Origin: a bacterium | Lineage (GTDB): Bacteria; Babelota; Babeliae; Babelales; Vermiphilaceae | Length of the DNA stretch: 25,264 nt | Reading direction: 5' to 3' | Assembly (NCBI GenBank): GCA_021827875.1 | Contig: JAKAUA010000084.1 | Span: 1 to 25,264 of the forward strand | Shown: in pieces, positions 1-6,708 of the stretch | Layout: every line of letters begins with the position of its first letter | How positions within the stretch are numbered: position 1 is the stretch's first letter | Made by a program: the position numbers and the translations under genes | The notes under the pieces: generated by a model | Told to the model about the DNA's origin: nothing | The model's database searches: none | Seen by the model: the letters and a program-made list of their open reading frames with translations, nothing else

Positions 1-48
1 GAATACAACAGTGGAATCGCGGTATCAAGTTTTGTTGGACCAAAACTA

Positions 49-84
49 AAGAAGCGTTTCTCGGCTTTTGCCAATTCGCTTCTT
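49..84 (-). terminator. Possible terminator hairpin after the toxin/immunity operon
   Basis: A perfect 8-bp inverted repeat (AAGAAGCG at 49-56, CGCTTCTT at 77-84) encloses a second small hairpin (GGC-TTTT-GCC, 63-72). It begins 4 bases beyond the stop codon of the last minus-strand gene. Read on the minus strand the stem is followed by TTTAGTTTTG, a weak U-rich tail. The placement suits a terminator for the four-gene operon, but the U tract is poor, so this is tentative. Confidence 0.4.
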
Positions 85-88
85 CAAT

Positions 89-514
89 TCATAATTTTAA
101 GCTTGTGGGAATTTTCGGATAAGCTCTTATATCTATGAGTTTGTTTTGTTGCTCTGTCGAGAGGTTGATATCGGCAATTTTTGTAAAAAGCTTATACAAG
201 TTTTTTTTCGATGTTGCTATTGTTTCTTTTGAATTTAATAATCGAGGTTGATCATTTATCATTGCGTAAAAGCGTTTTATATGATTTTCGGAAAGACGAT
301 CAATAAGTTCATCTTTTGCTTTTTGTATCTCGATATTATTGTTATGTCGCAATGTATAATTATTTGTTATCTCATTTACTTCTACAGAACTGCCAAAGAT
401 GTTTTTGATAGTTTGTTGCTTGATTTTCCCATTATTACCTTTACCATCAATTGCAGGGCTTTCTTTTTTGCCAAAAAGGTTGTTCATGAATTTACTTAAT
501 GTGGTGAGTATCAT
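89..514 (-). CDS. Hypothetical protein, last gene of the toxin/immunity-like operon (141 aa)
   Basis: I do not recognise this protein. The ATG at 514 has a GGAG site 5 bases upstream, which supports this start over the internal Met at residue 10. There is no signal peptide or membrane segment, so it is probably cytoplasmic. It is polar and Asn/Lys/Ile-rich, with a likely disordered N-terminal third (a GKGNNGK stretch near residues 24-30) and a helical C-terminal half. It lies 26 bases after the second candidate immunity gene on the same strand, so it is probably cotranscribed with the 934-aa toxin-like gene. Its position suggests a further immunity protein or an accessory factor, but nothing in the residues shows this. 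It has no visible resemblance to the two paralogues before it. Confidence 0.7.
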   Translation of the reverse strand: MILTTLSKFMNNLFGKKESPAIDGKGNNGKIKQQTIKNIFGSSVEVNEITNNYTLRHNNNIEIQKAKDELIDRLSENHIKRFYAMINDQPRLLNSKETIATSKKNLYKLFTKIADINLSTEQQNKLIDIRAYPKIPTSLKL

Positions 515-540
515 TTTGTCTCCAATGATTGATGGAATTA

Positions 541-1005
541 TTATAGAACTTGATAGCAGATTATTTCTGAATCTATTACTTGGGAGTCTTTTATCAGTCT
601 GATTTCTATTTCCTCATATGCGGCAACATCAATTACGGCATCTGACGTAATGAACGAGAAATTGATAATTCTTTCTACTCCTGCATTATAAAATTGATAA
701 TTCATCCATTGTAGAAAGGGAGAATCTGATCTTTTAAAAAAAATATGTTCAGGGTCAAATGCGTCACCCCATTCTCGGTGAAGCGATGGTATAGTTTCAG
801 TATCTTGTTCTCTTGGGGTCATTTTATTTGCAAAGGCACTATATTTGAAATAGATATCAATTTTTTTTGTATCATCACTGATATGTGACAATATAATACG
901 AAGATCAACGTGTGGTAACGAAGAGCGTTCTGAAATAGAAGTAAGAACGTAATCACTCGCCCTTTCTGTTGGCAAGGGATTCCACTTTATTAATTGACTG
1001 GACAT
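541..1005 (-). CDS. Candidate immunity protein, paralogue of the preceding gene (154 aa)
   Basis: This is a small protein without signal peptide, likely cytoplasmic. The ATG at 1005 has GGAG about 8 bases upstream, inside the end of the preceding gene; the two genes are only 3 bases apart. It shares an architecture with that neighbour: a WxPL motif within the first 12 residues, a beta-rich middle (around residues 35-58) with a conserved aromatic/Ala pattern, and a C-terminal SDAVIDV stretch that matches DDSVIDV in the neighbour. An F-x3-YR-like region followed by a C-terminal VIDV segment is reminiscent of small immunity proteins found next to polymorphic toxins. I infer an immunity role from this resemblance and from position directly downstream of a toxin-like gene. 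No catalytic motif is visible. Confidence 0.65.
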   Translation of the reverse strand: MSSQLIKWNPLPTERASDYVLTSISERSSLPHVDLRIILSHISDDTKKIDIYFKYSAFANKMTPREQDTETIPSLHREWGDAFDPEHIFFKRSDSPFLQWMNYQFYNAGVERIINFSFITSDAVIDVAAYEEIEIRLIKDSQVIDSEIICYQVL

Positions 1006-1008
1006 ATA

Positions 1009-1407
1009 TTACTCCGGTATCGATTGAATTTCTTCTACTATAGGCTCTTGCGTGGCTATTACATCTATTACAGAGTCATCGGTATAAAAACCGTAATGGT
1101 GCCATGATTCCTGCGGATGAGCGAATGATTTAAAGTATGAGGAATTATTAACTTTATAGAATGTCCACATATGATCGTTAAGTTTTACATTCTGTTCATA
1201 TAAATAATCTGTCAGTCTCATTTGATACCATTCGTTAGCAACACGATATGCAATCACCGATTGATCGAAGATAACCCTTATTACCAGGTCATCTTCTGCT
1301 ATTATGATAGAGAGTTGTTTTTTGTCGTATTTAGTAGCAGCAATAAAGTATTCGTGTGATGATAGTATTGAATTTAATGGTCTCCACCGAACCCACTCTT
1401 CAGCCAT
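1009..1407 (-). CDS. Candidate immunity protein for the adjacent toxin-like protein (132 aa)
   Basis: This is the first gene after the large toxin-like gene, 26 bases downstream of its stop. The ATG at 1407 has AAAGG about 8 bases upstream. There is no signal peptide. Visible elements are a WxRWRPL start (residues 5-11), a beta-strand region containing a V-I-A-Y-R-x3-E motif (around residues 52-59), a W-x2-Y-K-V-x-N-S-x-Y-F stretch near residues 82-92, and DDSVIDV near residues 109-115, then an acidic tail. From general knowledge this pattern resembles small proteins encoded beside CDI/RHS-type polymorphic toxins, but I cannot assign a family. The inferred job is to bind and block the C-terminal toxin domain in the producing cell. 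It is paralogous to the next gene. Confidence 0.65.
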   Translation of the reverse strand: MAEEWVRWRPLNSILSSHEYFIAATKYDKKQLSIIIAEDDLVIRVIFDQSVIAYRVANEWYQMRLTDYLYEQNVKLNDHMWTFYKVNNSSYFKSFAHPQESWHHYGFYTDDSVIDVIATQEPIVEEIQSIPE

Positions 1408-1433
1408 TTTTATACCTTTGATTGATATGATAA

Positions 1434-4238
1434 TTATTCAATATATCTAATTTTAAATTCTGTTTTATCACCGCCAAGTTTTGGTTGAAATTCTAATGTT
1501 GGCCAACTTTCTTCTCCACTGGAATGAGAACGCACTGTTATTTTGCGGCCATCGGGCATTTCACCCATATATTTAGGGCCTTCATGATTTGTAATATCTT
1601 TTACGCCGTTCAATTGCAATGAATCAAAATCTTTTTTTGCTGTATCAAAGTTACCCTTCTTATGGAATTGTTTGCAGGGACTGCAGCGCTTCTTCTTTTT
1701 TTCGTAGGCTTGTCTAAAGATTTCTTCTAGAGCTGCACCTCTTGCAATCTCTTTTTTGGGGTCTGGGTCTTTTGGATTAGGCGGTAGCTCTCGACGCTTC
1801 TCCGGATCTTCGGGATCAGGTGTTGGCTGTGGTGGTATGTCTGATTGCTTGCTAGTGTCGTTTGGTTGTCCATTTGCATTAAATACTATATTGACTGTCG
1901 GAATGACCGGCGTGGCAATTTCGTTATGAATAATTTCTGCAGTCGTTACCACTATCAGAGCAGCGCCGAGTTTTGCGGCATCGTCAAGAATTTTATCTCG
2001 TGCTTCGCCAAATTTTTTTGCGCACGCTTTGAAGATAGCGTATTGTTTTTCTATTGGGGCGGCTAATGATGCTTGGCGAGCGAGCTCGACTTGGGATAGA
2101 TATGTTTGATGTCTGTTGCGATCATCTGCGGTAATATCAATTTTGTTCAATTGTTCGCATGCTATCGCTACTTGGCGGACAATGAGCTGTTGTGTATAGC
2201 GTTGTGCTTCGGTTGCATTGAGTAGCGTTAAGTCACCCACTTTTAAGATTGTTTTATCAGATTCTTGAATAATAATCGCATCACATATAGCTTGGGCGAG
2301 GGTAGTATATTCATCTTTGAGAGATTCATCAGTACATGCCTGGTGTACATAGGTGAGCGCGAGTTTTACCTGTTTTTTTGTTTCAAGATCGATCTTGGAG
2401 TCGGTGAGCTCAATTTTAAGCAGGGTATTTAAAGCGATGCGTGTTTTAGCGTGTGAAGCATTGTTTATGCATTCAGGAAAGGTTATTCCCTCAAGTTTTT
2501 CTGCATCATGGGCAAACAGACGGCAGAGACCTTGTTCATTAAAGAATACTTTGTAAGCATCTTGTACAGCCTGGTCAGGATGATCTTTTGACAGACAAGA
2601 GAGTGTGACATTCACCGCAACAGGATCAATATAAATAGGTGCTAATCGGTATGTGAGTTTCTCAACCAGAGGAGAAGGGTGCGTTACCTTCAGCTGATTT
2701 GACAGCATGGTGTAAATGGCATCTTCTTTTTCTAATTGCTGATTTATTGCTTCACTGGCGCGTTGATCGTGATGTGGTCTTTGGATGATTTGTTGATAGA
2801 GCGGATGATGTTGATATTTTTTAAAGACCCCATTTTCGTAAGCCATCTGATAAAATAATGTTTTTGATGCAATTCCATTATTTTGTACCGTATCATCCCA
2901 TCTATTGCTCGCGCGCATTGCATCAAATTCTGTCTGATAATGATCAGCGATTGTTTGTGCGTGATTCCATCGTTCTGCTTTGCAATGGCGCATTAAAGCA
3001 GACATATCTTGGTTAAACGTATTAGCGAGGAATTTTTCTGTTATGGGAGCATGTGATGCTTCTGTTTCAAAGCTATCAAGAACGCGGCCGATGAACGGTT
3101 GATCATAATAATGATATAATTTTTGCTGTAATGATTGTGCACCCATTACGTGTAGTTCAACAAGCCGTTCAACAATCTGCAGATAATCAGAAGCTGTTCC
3201 ATCAAGTGGCATGATAAATTCTGCCAATGCGCGTGCAACTTCTTCTTCATGTCCGACTATTCCACCACTGCGTAACGATCCATCTTCATTGAGGCACAGA
3301 TGATGCAAGGTGCCGAGCGCACGGTCAAATCGCTGAGCTAGAAATGGCACTTGTCTTAATACCGCATAATTTTCAGGCGCAGCTAACTTGAGTAGGTTTG
3401 CAAACAATAACGCTTTATTTCTGCTGAATGCGCATAATTCAACAGTATTCACGAATGATTGATATTGCTCATCAAGCTGGGCTGATAATCGCGGATTGTT
3501 TCTAATAGTTTTCAATGCCTGAATATTGCGCTGTCTGTCTGACATGCGGCCGCCTTGCCGATTATGTACGGCATTATCAATAGCGGCACTATTTTGGCGT
3601 GATTCTAGCAAAATCTGTTGATGTGATTTGCTGTGTGATTCTGTTGTTGCTGCATAAGTAGTATTTGAGCGATCTTTTTGCGCATGTAATGGGATAGTAT
3701 CTTGCGCTGCATTTACTAATTCAATGGTACGCGGCGCAGAATGATTATGTGTACCAAAAGCGCGGTCGGCCATAGTATTAATATCAGTTGCGATTGTCGG
3801 CCTGAATGTAGAACCTGCAGTCGATGGCTTTGGTTTTGTCGAGGCCACTCGGGAAGTTACAGTAGAGTGAGCGGTGATTTGTTCAGCTTGCTCCGGCTGA
3901 AGAATATCTATTTTTGTTGGTGCGGCAGTGATGGTGCCCGCTTCTGCATTGAATGCTACTTTGTGTGCATCTGCTTGCAACGAGTAGGTAATGGTTATTG
4001 GGCCGGTGCGTTGTGTTACGACGTTTGGGTTATCTGTCTTATACCAGGGTAGTATATTCGGTGACTGCTGTTGTCCTTCTGTCAATAATCGATATGCGAT
4101 GGCAGATAAGCACATCATGATTTTATCGGCATGAACAGCAAGGGCGCTCATTACCGGCGCAAGAGCATAAGGATAGCAGAGCAATGTGAGACAGAAACTA
4201 AGACTGAGAAGAAGTTTTTTTAAATAAGGTCGTTTCAT
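1434..4238 (-). CDS. Exported protein with polymorphic-toxin-like C-terminal domain (934 aa)
   Basis: The start is set at the ATG at 4238, because it opens directly into a signal-like sequence (residues 1-37: MKRPYLKK followed by a Leu-rich core). A longer frame from a TTG at 4274 would begin inside a terminator-like hairpin. Residues about 40-240 are low-complexity and Ser/Thr/Gln-rich. Residues 240-790 look mostly helical and match nothing I know. A short hydrophobic patch lies at 759-772. A Pro/Asp-rich linker (about 798-832) leads to a C-terminal domain of about 100 residues with CxxC (CSPC near 852-855), an F-D-S-L-x-L-x-G-V-K motif, G-x-x-PDGR-K-x-T-V-R, S-S-G, PTLEF and a final KIRY. 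That closing pattern is typical of C-terminal toxin domains in CDI/RHS-like polymorphic toxins, several of which are RNases. The domain, the linker and the two downstream candidate immunity genes together support a toxin role. The target and delivery route are unknown. No good Shine-Dalgarno site is visible. Confidence 0.7.
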   Translation of the reverse strand: MKRPYLKKLLLSLSFCLTLLCYPYALAPVMSALAVHADKIMMCLSAIAYRLLTEGQQQSPNILPWYKTDNPNVVTQRTGPITITYSLQADAHKVAFNAEAGTITAAPTKIDILQPEQAEQITAHSTVTSRVASTKPKPSTAGSTFRPTIATDINTMADRAFGTHNHSAPRTIELVNAAQDTIPLHAQKDRSNTTYAATTESHSKSHQQILLESRQNSAAIDNAVHNRQGGRMSDRQRNIQALKTIRNNPRLSAQLDEQYQSFVNTVELCAFSRNKALLFANLLKLAAPENYAVLRQVPFLAQRFDRALGTLHHLCLNEDGSLRSGGIVGHEEEVARALAEFIMPLDGTASDYLQIVERLVELHVMGAQSLQQKLYHYYDQPFIGRVLDSFETEASHAPITEKFLANTFNQDMSALMRHCKAERWNHAQTIADHYQTEFDAMRASNRWDDTVQNNGIASKTLFYQMAYENGVFKKYQHHPLYQQIIQRPHHDQRASEAINQQLEKEDAIYTMLSNQLKVTHPSPLVEKLTYRLAPIYIDPVAVNVTLSCLSKDHPDQAVQDAYKVFFNEQGLCRLFAHDAEKLEGITFPECINNASHAKTRIALNTLLKIELTDSKIDLETKKQVKLALTYVHQACTDESLKDEYTTLAQAICDAIIIQESDKTILKVGDLTLLNATEAQRYTQQLIVRQVAIACEQLNKIDITADDRNRHQTYLSQVELARQASLAAPIEKQYAIFKACAKKFGEARDKILDDAAKLGAALIVVTTAEIIHNEIATPVIPTVNIVFNANGQPNDTSKQSDIPPQPTPDPEDPEKRRELPPNPKDPDPKKEIARGAALEEIFRQAYEKKKKRCSPCKQFHKKGNFDTAKKDFDSLQLNGVKDITNHEGPKYMGEMPDGRKITVRSHSSGEESWPTLEFQPKLGGDKTEFKIRYIE

Positions 4239-4263
4239 AGATGAATTATCTTTTTCATAGTTA

Positions 4264-4287
4264 AAGGCCGGCAAAAACCGGCCTTTA
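4264..4287 (-). terminator. Terminator-like hairpin between the 183-aa gene and the toxin-like gene
   Basis: A perfect 9-bp stem (AAAGGCCGG / CCGGCCTTT) with a 6-base loop lies 21 bases after the stop of the 4309-4860 gene and 26 bases before the ATG of the toxin-like gene. The U tract is only TTT on either strand, so termination may be partial. It could separate the two genes or attenuate transcription into the toxin operon. Confidence 0.55.
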
Positions 4288-4308
4288 TGGTCTTGTGTTG
4301 TGCTAAGT

Positions 4309-4860
4309 TTATTGTTGTTCTAATAATGCTAATGCATCGTGATCACGCTTTAATTTTGCGTAAATATCATCTTTGTAAGACAAGCTCTTGGAGGTGTTTA
4401 AAACTCCATGGATGAATATGAATGGCACAGTAAATAACGATAATACACAAGCGCCGGTAAAGTAACTATCATAGCCATCTTTTATAACGCTATCCATGCG
4501 GCCAATTTTGTGTGCAGCATAGGCAAATGCGGTAACTAAGGCTCCCGTTCCCATATCAAGACGGCCTTTTTTCCATTTATAATCGCTGATGAGATCAGTG
4601 ATAGGCAGTTTGCTTTCTAATTTTGTAATATGCTGCTTGAGTAGTTGAATGTAGAGGTCGAGATTGTGTACGAGCTCGGGATCATGTAAGCCATAGTCAG
4701 AATTTTTAAGACACCAATGCACCCAGGCAACGGTTCTTTTGGTAGGCTCTATCTCTATGTGTTGCCAGGTAGTGGTACTATCTGAGGAATCTGTGTCATC
4801 ACAGAACAGTGGCATGCTTGTACATAAAGCAATGCTAAGAAAGATTGTTTTCATATTCAT
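4309..4860 (-). CDS. Small exported/membrane protein of unknown function (183 aa)
   Basis: I do not recognise this family. The ATG at 4860 is preceded by AAGGAG with 6 bases spacing, a strong start. The N-terminus has a signal-like sequence (residues 1-20, ending before CDDTDSSDS). Two hydrophobic stretches follow, around residues 103-115 (GTGALVTAFAYAA) and 134-152 (TGACVLSLFTVPFIFIHGV), separated by a polar loop. A helical charged segment occupies residues 68-85 and another the C-terminus. The likely location is the inner membrane or periplasm. It has its own promoter candidate at 4911-4940 and is separated by a hairpin from the toxin-like gene downstream, so a link to that operon is possible but not required. 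Confidence 0.7.
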   Translation of the reverse strand: MNMKTIFLSIALCTSMPLFCDDTDSSDSTTTWQHIEIEPTKRTVAWVHWCLKNSDYGLHDPELVHNLDLYIQLLKQHITKLESKLPITDLISDYKWKKGRLDMGTGALVTAFAYAAHKIGRMDSVIKDGYDSYFTGACVLSLFTVPFIFIHGVLNTSKSLSYKDDIYAKLKRDHDALALLEQQ

Positions 4861-4910
4861 GGAATTCTCCTTGTTGGAATTGTGACATAAACCTATAAAA
4901 ACACGTTGCT

Positions 4911-4940
4911 ATTAATGCCATGCCCTATAGAAATTGTCAA
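4911..4940 (-). promoter_or_regulatory. Candidate sigma70-type promoter for the 183-aa gene
   Basis: On the minus strand a perfect -35 box TTGACA (4940-4935) is followed after 18 bases by ATTAAT (4916-4911), a 4/6 match to the -10 consensus. The start codon lies about 50 bases downstream. The -35 box abuts the GC-rich inverted-repeat island. Confidence 0.4.
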
Positions 4941-5044
4941 TCCCGTCGTCGCCCTATGGGCTTGCTCCTTCGCACAAGGCTCCGGCAATAGCCCGGCATA
5001 GCCGATCAGGCGACGACGTGGCGCACAGGATGCCTGGCACGGGA
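4941..5044. repeat. GC-rich inverted-repeat island
   Basis: A stretch of about 104 bases of clearly higher GC content sits in an AT-rich intergenic region. A perfect 10-bp inverted repeat (CGTCGTCGCC at 4944-4953, GGCGACGACG at 5009-5018) encloses a 55-base loop with smaller hairpins, for example CCC-TAT-GGG at 4952-4960. Flanking TCCCG (4941-4945) and CGGGA (5040-5044) also pair. It looks like a dispersed palindromic element rather than a terminator, since no U tract follows. Within a 346-base gap between genes (4861-5206) this island and two promoter candidates are all I can see. Confidence 0.55.
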
Positions 5045-5110
5045 GAGAGAGCAAGGAAGGTAAACTTTTTTTAAACAAACTTTTTAAATTTGGATCACAG
5101 AACCCTAATT

Positions 5111-5139
5111 TTGTGTTTTAGGTTATTTTTCTATATGCT
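5111..5139 (+). promoter_or_regulatory. Candidate promoter for the 108-aa exported protein
   Basis: TTGTGT (5111-5116) and TATGCT (5134-5139) are spaced by 17 bases, each a 4/6 match to the sigma70 boxes. They lie about 70 bases before the start codon at 5207. Confidence 0.4.
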
Positions 5140-5206
5140 TGAGCATCAAATTTTATCGTAGTGAAAGTAAGCAGTTTAATTTTTTAGCGCATTGAGGGAG
5201 ATTCTT

Positions 5207-5533
5207 ATGAAATATCTATTGTTTTTGATGTTATTTTCTATGCCGGCCATTGCTATGGATCAACATAAACACGCTTTAAATCGGAAAATTACTCCTAAGC
5301 AAACTACCTCTGTTTTTGATAAAAGTTACGCAATACATCAACGCAAAGCAGAGCAACAGCTGCAAAAAGGTAAGTCTAGGCATGGAGCGGAAGCATGTGA
5401 CGGCGCACTGTGTTGCATAGCCACAACAGCGTGCGTAGCAGGAGCGGTGTTTTCTTTAGCATTCTTAATGGCTCTCAGGGGAAATCCAGACAGCACAGCT
5501 CGAGTGACAGTATCAGGAAACTGGAAGCAATAA
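5207..5533 (+). CDS. Small exported membrane-anchored protein, unknown function (108 aa)
   Basis: The chosen ATG at 5207 has GGGAG 6 bases upstream; the frame can be extended to a TTG at 5192, but that would place the ribosome site inside the gene. Residues 1-16 form a signal peptide (MKYLLFLMLFSMPAIA). A polar, Lys/Gln/His-rich region follows (17-62). A Cys-containing motif (ACDGALCCIATTAC, about residues 64-77) then runs into a hydrophobic segment reaching about residue 90, and the tail is short and polar. The product is probably a small periplasmic protein anchored by its C-terminal helix, with four Cys that could form disulfides. It is monocistronic, with its own promoter candidate and a terminator 20 bases after the stop. 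I know no family for it. Confidence 0.7.
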   Translation: MKYLLFLMLFSMPAIAMDQHKHALNRKITPKQTTSVFDKSYAIHQRKAEQQLQKGKSRHGAEACDGALCCIATTACVAGAVFSLAFLMALRGNPDSTARVTVSGNWKQ

Positions 5534-5552
5534 ATGTATCAAAGAAAGTAGT

Positions 5553-5580
5553 AGGGAGAACTTAAAACTCCCTCTTTTTA
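5553..5580 (+). terminator. Rho-independent terminator
   Basis: A 6-bp stem AGGGAG / CTCCCT (5553-5558 with 5568-5573) and a 9-base AT-rich loop are followed by CTTTTTA. It lies 20 bases after the stop of the 108-aa gene, between two convergent genes, and the U tract serves the plus strand. Confidence 0.75.
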
Positions 5581-5604
5581 TCACACAAAATAAAACAATA
5601 ACTT

Positions 5605-6591
5605 TTATACTAATATGCCCATATCACGCGCACGTGCTTTTGCTTCGCCTTCGGTCAACGCACGCATTAAGCGTTCACCCTTTGTCTCTATGCTATCTTC
5701 AGATTCTTCCATATCAAGCATGAGTAATGATTCGCTCGCGATATTATGTTGTACTTTGGTAAAGAAGTCTGTAGGTAAATCGCTGTTTGAGATGTCAAGA
5801 AAATAGCAGTAGCGCTCTATCAATGATATGTATAGATCATTCAAATCGTCGGGGTCGGCGATAATATTAGCATCAACAAAGAGAGAAACTTCGTTGCTTA
5901 TTTTTTTGCAAAGTTCCCAGGTATCAACTTCTTCTTGAGGGGCCCAGACTAATTTGCTGGTGCCAATTTCTAAGAAAAGAAGTAGTGATTTGCGCAGTTC
6001 TTCTGCAGAAACATCTTCAAAGACAGGAAAGCGTGTATTCAACGATGTTACGATATTGTCTGATAAAGAATTTACAAAACTCGTGGGATCTTTTTTTAAC
6101 TCATCAAATTTTGTTGAGAGTGTTGAAAAAAGAAGATTATTAACAACTGCTTTTGCCGGGTCCAAATCATTCAAATGGAAGGTGACAAAATAATCATTAA
6201 GTAATGGTGGCAATGCTTGCAACATGTGCAAGAATGCATAGCCATTTACAAAGGGTGTTGATTTTAATTTATTGGTGAACAGGCGTAATACTGATTTTGC
6301 ATAGGCACGCTTTTGGCCCATCTTTTTGCCATAGGTTAAAAATTGGAGCATATGAGTAAAATCATGTGCCAGTACTTCTTGTGAGTAGCGCGGGTGGCTA
6401 TATATTTGTTTGAAAAAATGCTGTAGGCCATTGTTTGAGAATACTATTGGCATATGCAGATTCATCATACTATCAACTGATTTGTGTAATGTTGTTGTCA
6501 GCTGATTTTTATTTTTTTTTATAATAGTTGGTTGTATACACAGAGGAATGAAAACTGCTAAGCATAAAAAGCGACGAACTATTTCTTGCAT
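5605..6591 (-). CDS. Exported helical protein of unknown function (328 aa)
   Basis: I do not recognise this protein. The ATG at 6591 has AAGGA 7 bases upstream. Residues 1-22 look like a signal peptide (a basic start, then FLCLAVFIPLCI), so the product is likely periplasmic or secreted. The remainder is mostly helical, with amphipathic segments rich in Leu, Phe, Asp and Ser and no clear repeats, and it ends in a charged region (ETKGERLMRALTEGEAKARA, near residues 303-322). There is one possible HDFTHM segment near residue 75, but no HExxH or other catalytic pattern I can defend. It is divergent from the type II secretion operon (117-base gap to gspF) and convergent with the 108-aa gene. A secreted effector or structural periplasmic protein are both possible; the sequence does not decide. 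Confidence 0.7.
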   Translation of the reverse strand: MQEIVRRFLCLAVFIPLCIQPTIIKKNKNQLTTTLHKSVDSMMNLHMPIVFSNNGLQHFFKQIYSHPRYSQEVLAHDFTHMLQFLTYGKKMGQKRAYAKSVLRLFTNKLKSTPFVNGYAFLHMLQALPPLLNDYFVTFHLNDLDPAKAVVNNLLFSTLSTKFDELKKDPTSFVNSLSDNIVTSLNTRFPVFEDVSAEELRKSLLLFLEIGTSKLVWAPQEEVDTWELCKKISNEVSLFVDANIIADPDDLNDLYISLIERYCYFLDISNSDLPTDFFTKVQHNIASESLLMLDMEESEDSIETKGERLMRALTEGEAKARARDMGILV

Positions 6592-6668
6592 TGGGCATTC
6601 CTTTTGATAAGGTGATATTTGACTGGTTGTGGATACAGTACCAGGAGTAAACCGCTTAATTCAATAAA

Positions 6669-6677
6669 TGTTATACT
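6669..6677 (+). promoter_or_regulatory. Extended -10 promoter candidate for the gsp operon
   Basis: A TGT-TATACT motif (TG at 6669-6670, TATACT at 6672-6677) forms an extended -10 element 31 bases before the gspF start. No convincing -35 box is visible, which is common for extended -10 promoters. Confidence 0.45.
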
Positions 6678-6708
6678 AATACTAAGAGTATATAGTAAAG
6701 GATTATAC

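Noticed and set aside
4239..4274. Twelve-codon N-terminal extension of the toxin-like protein from a TTG
   Set aside because: The TTG lies inside a terminator-like hairpin, and the extension would bury the signal peptide behind acidic residues.
4893..5078. Minus-strand frame of 61 codons across the GC-rich island
   Set aside because: It starts with a TTG without a ribosome site and consists almost wholly of the inverted-repeat island, so the open frame is best explained by the repeat.
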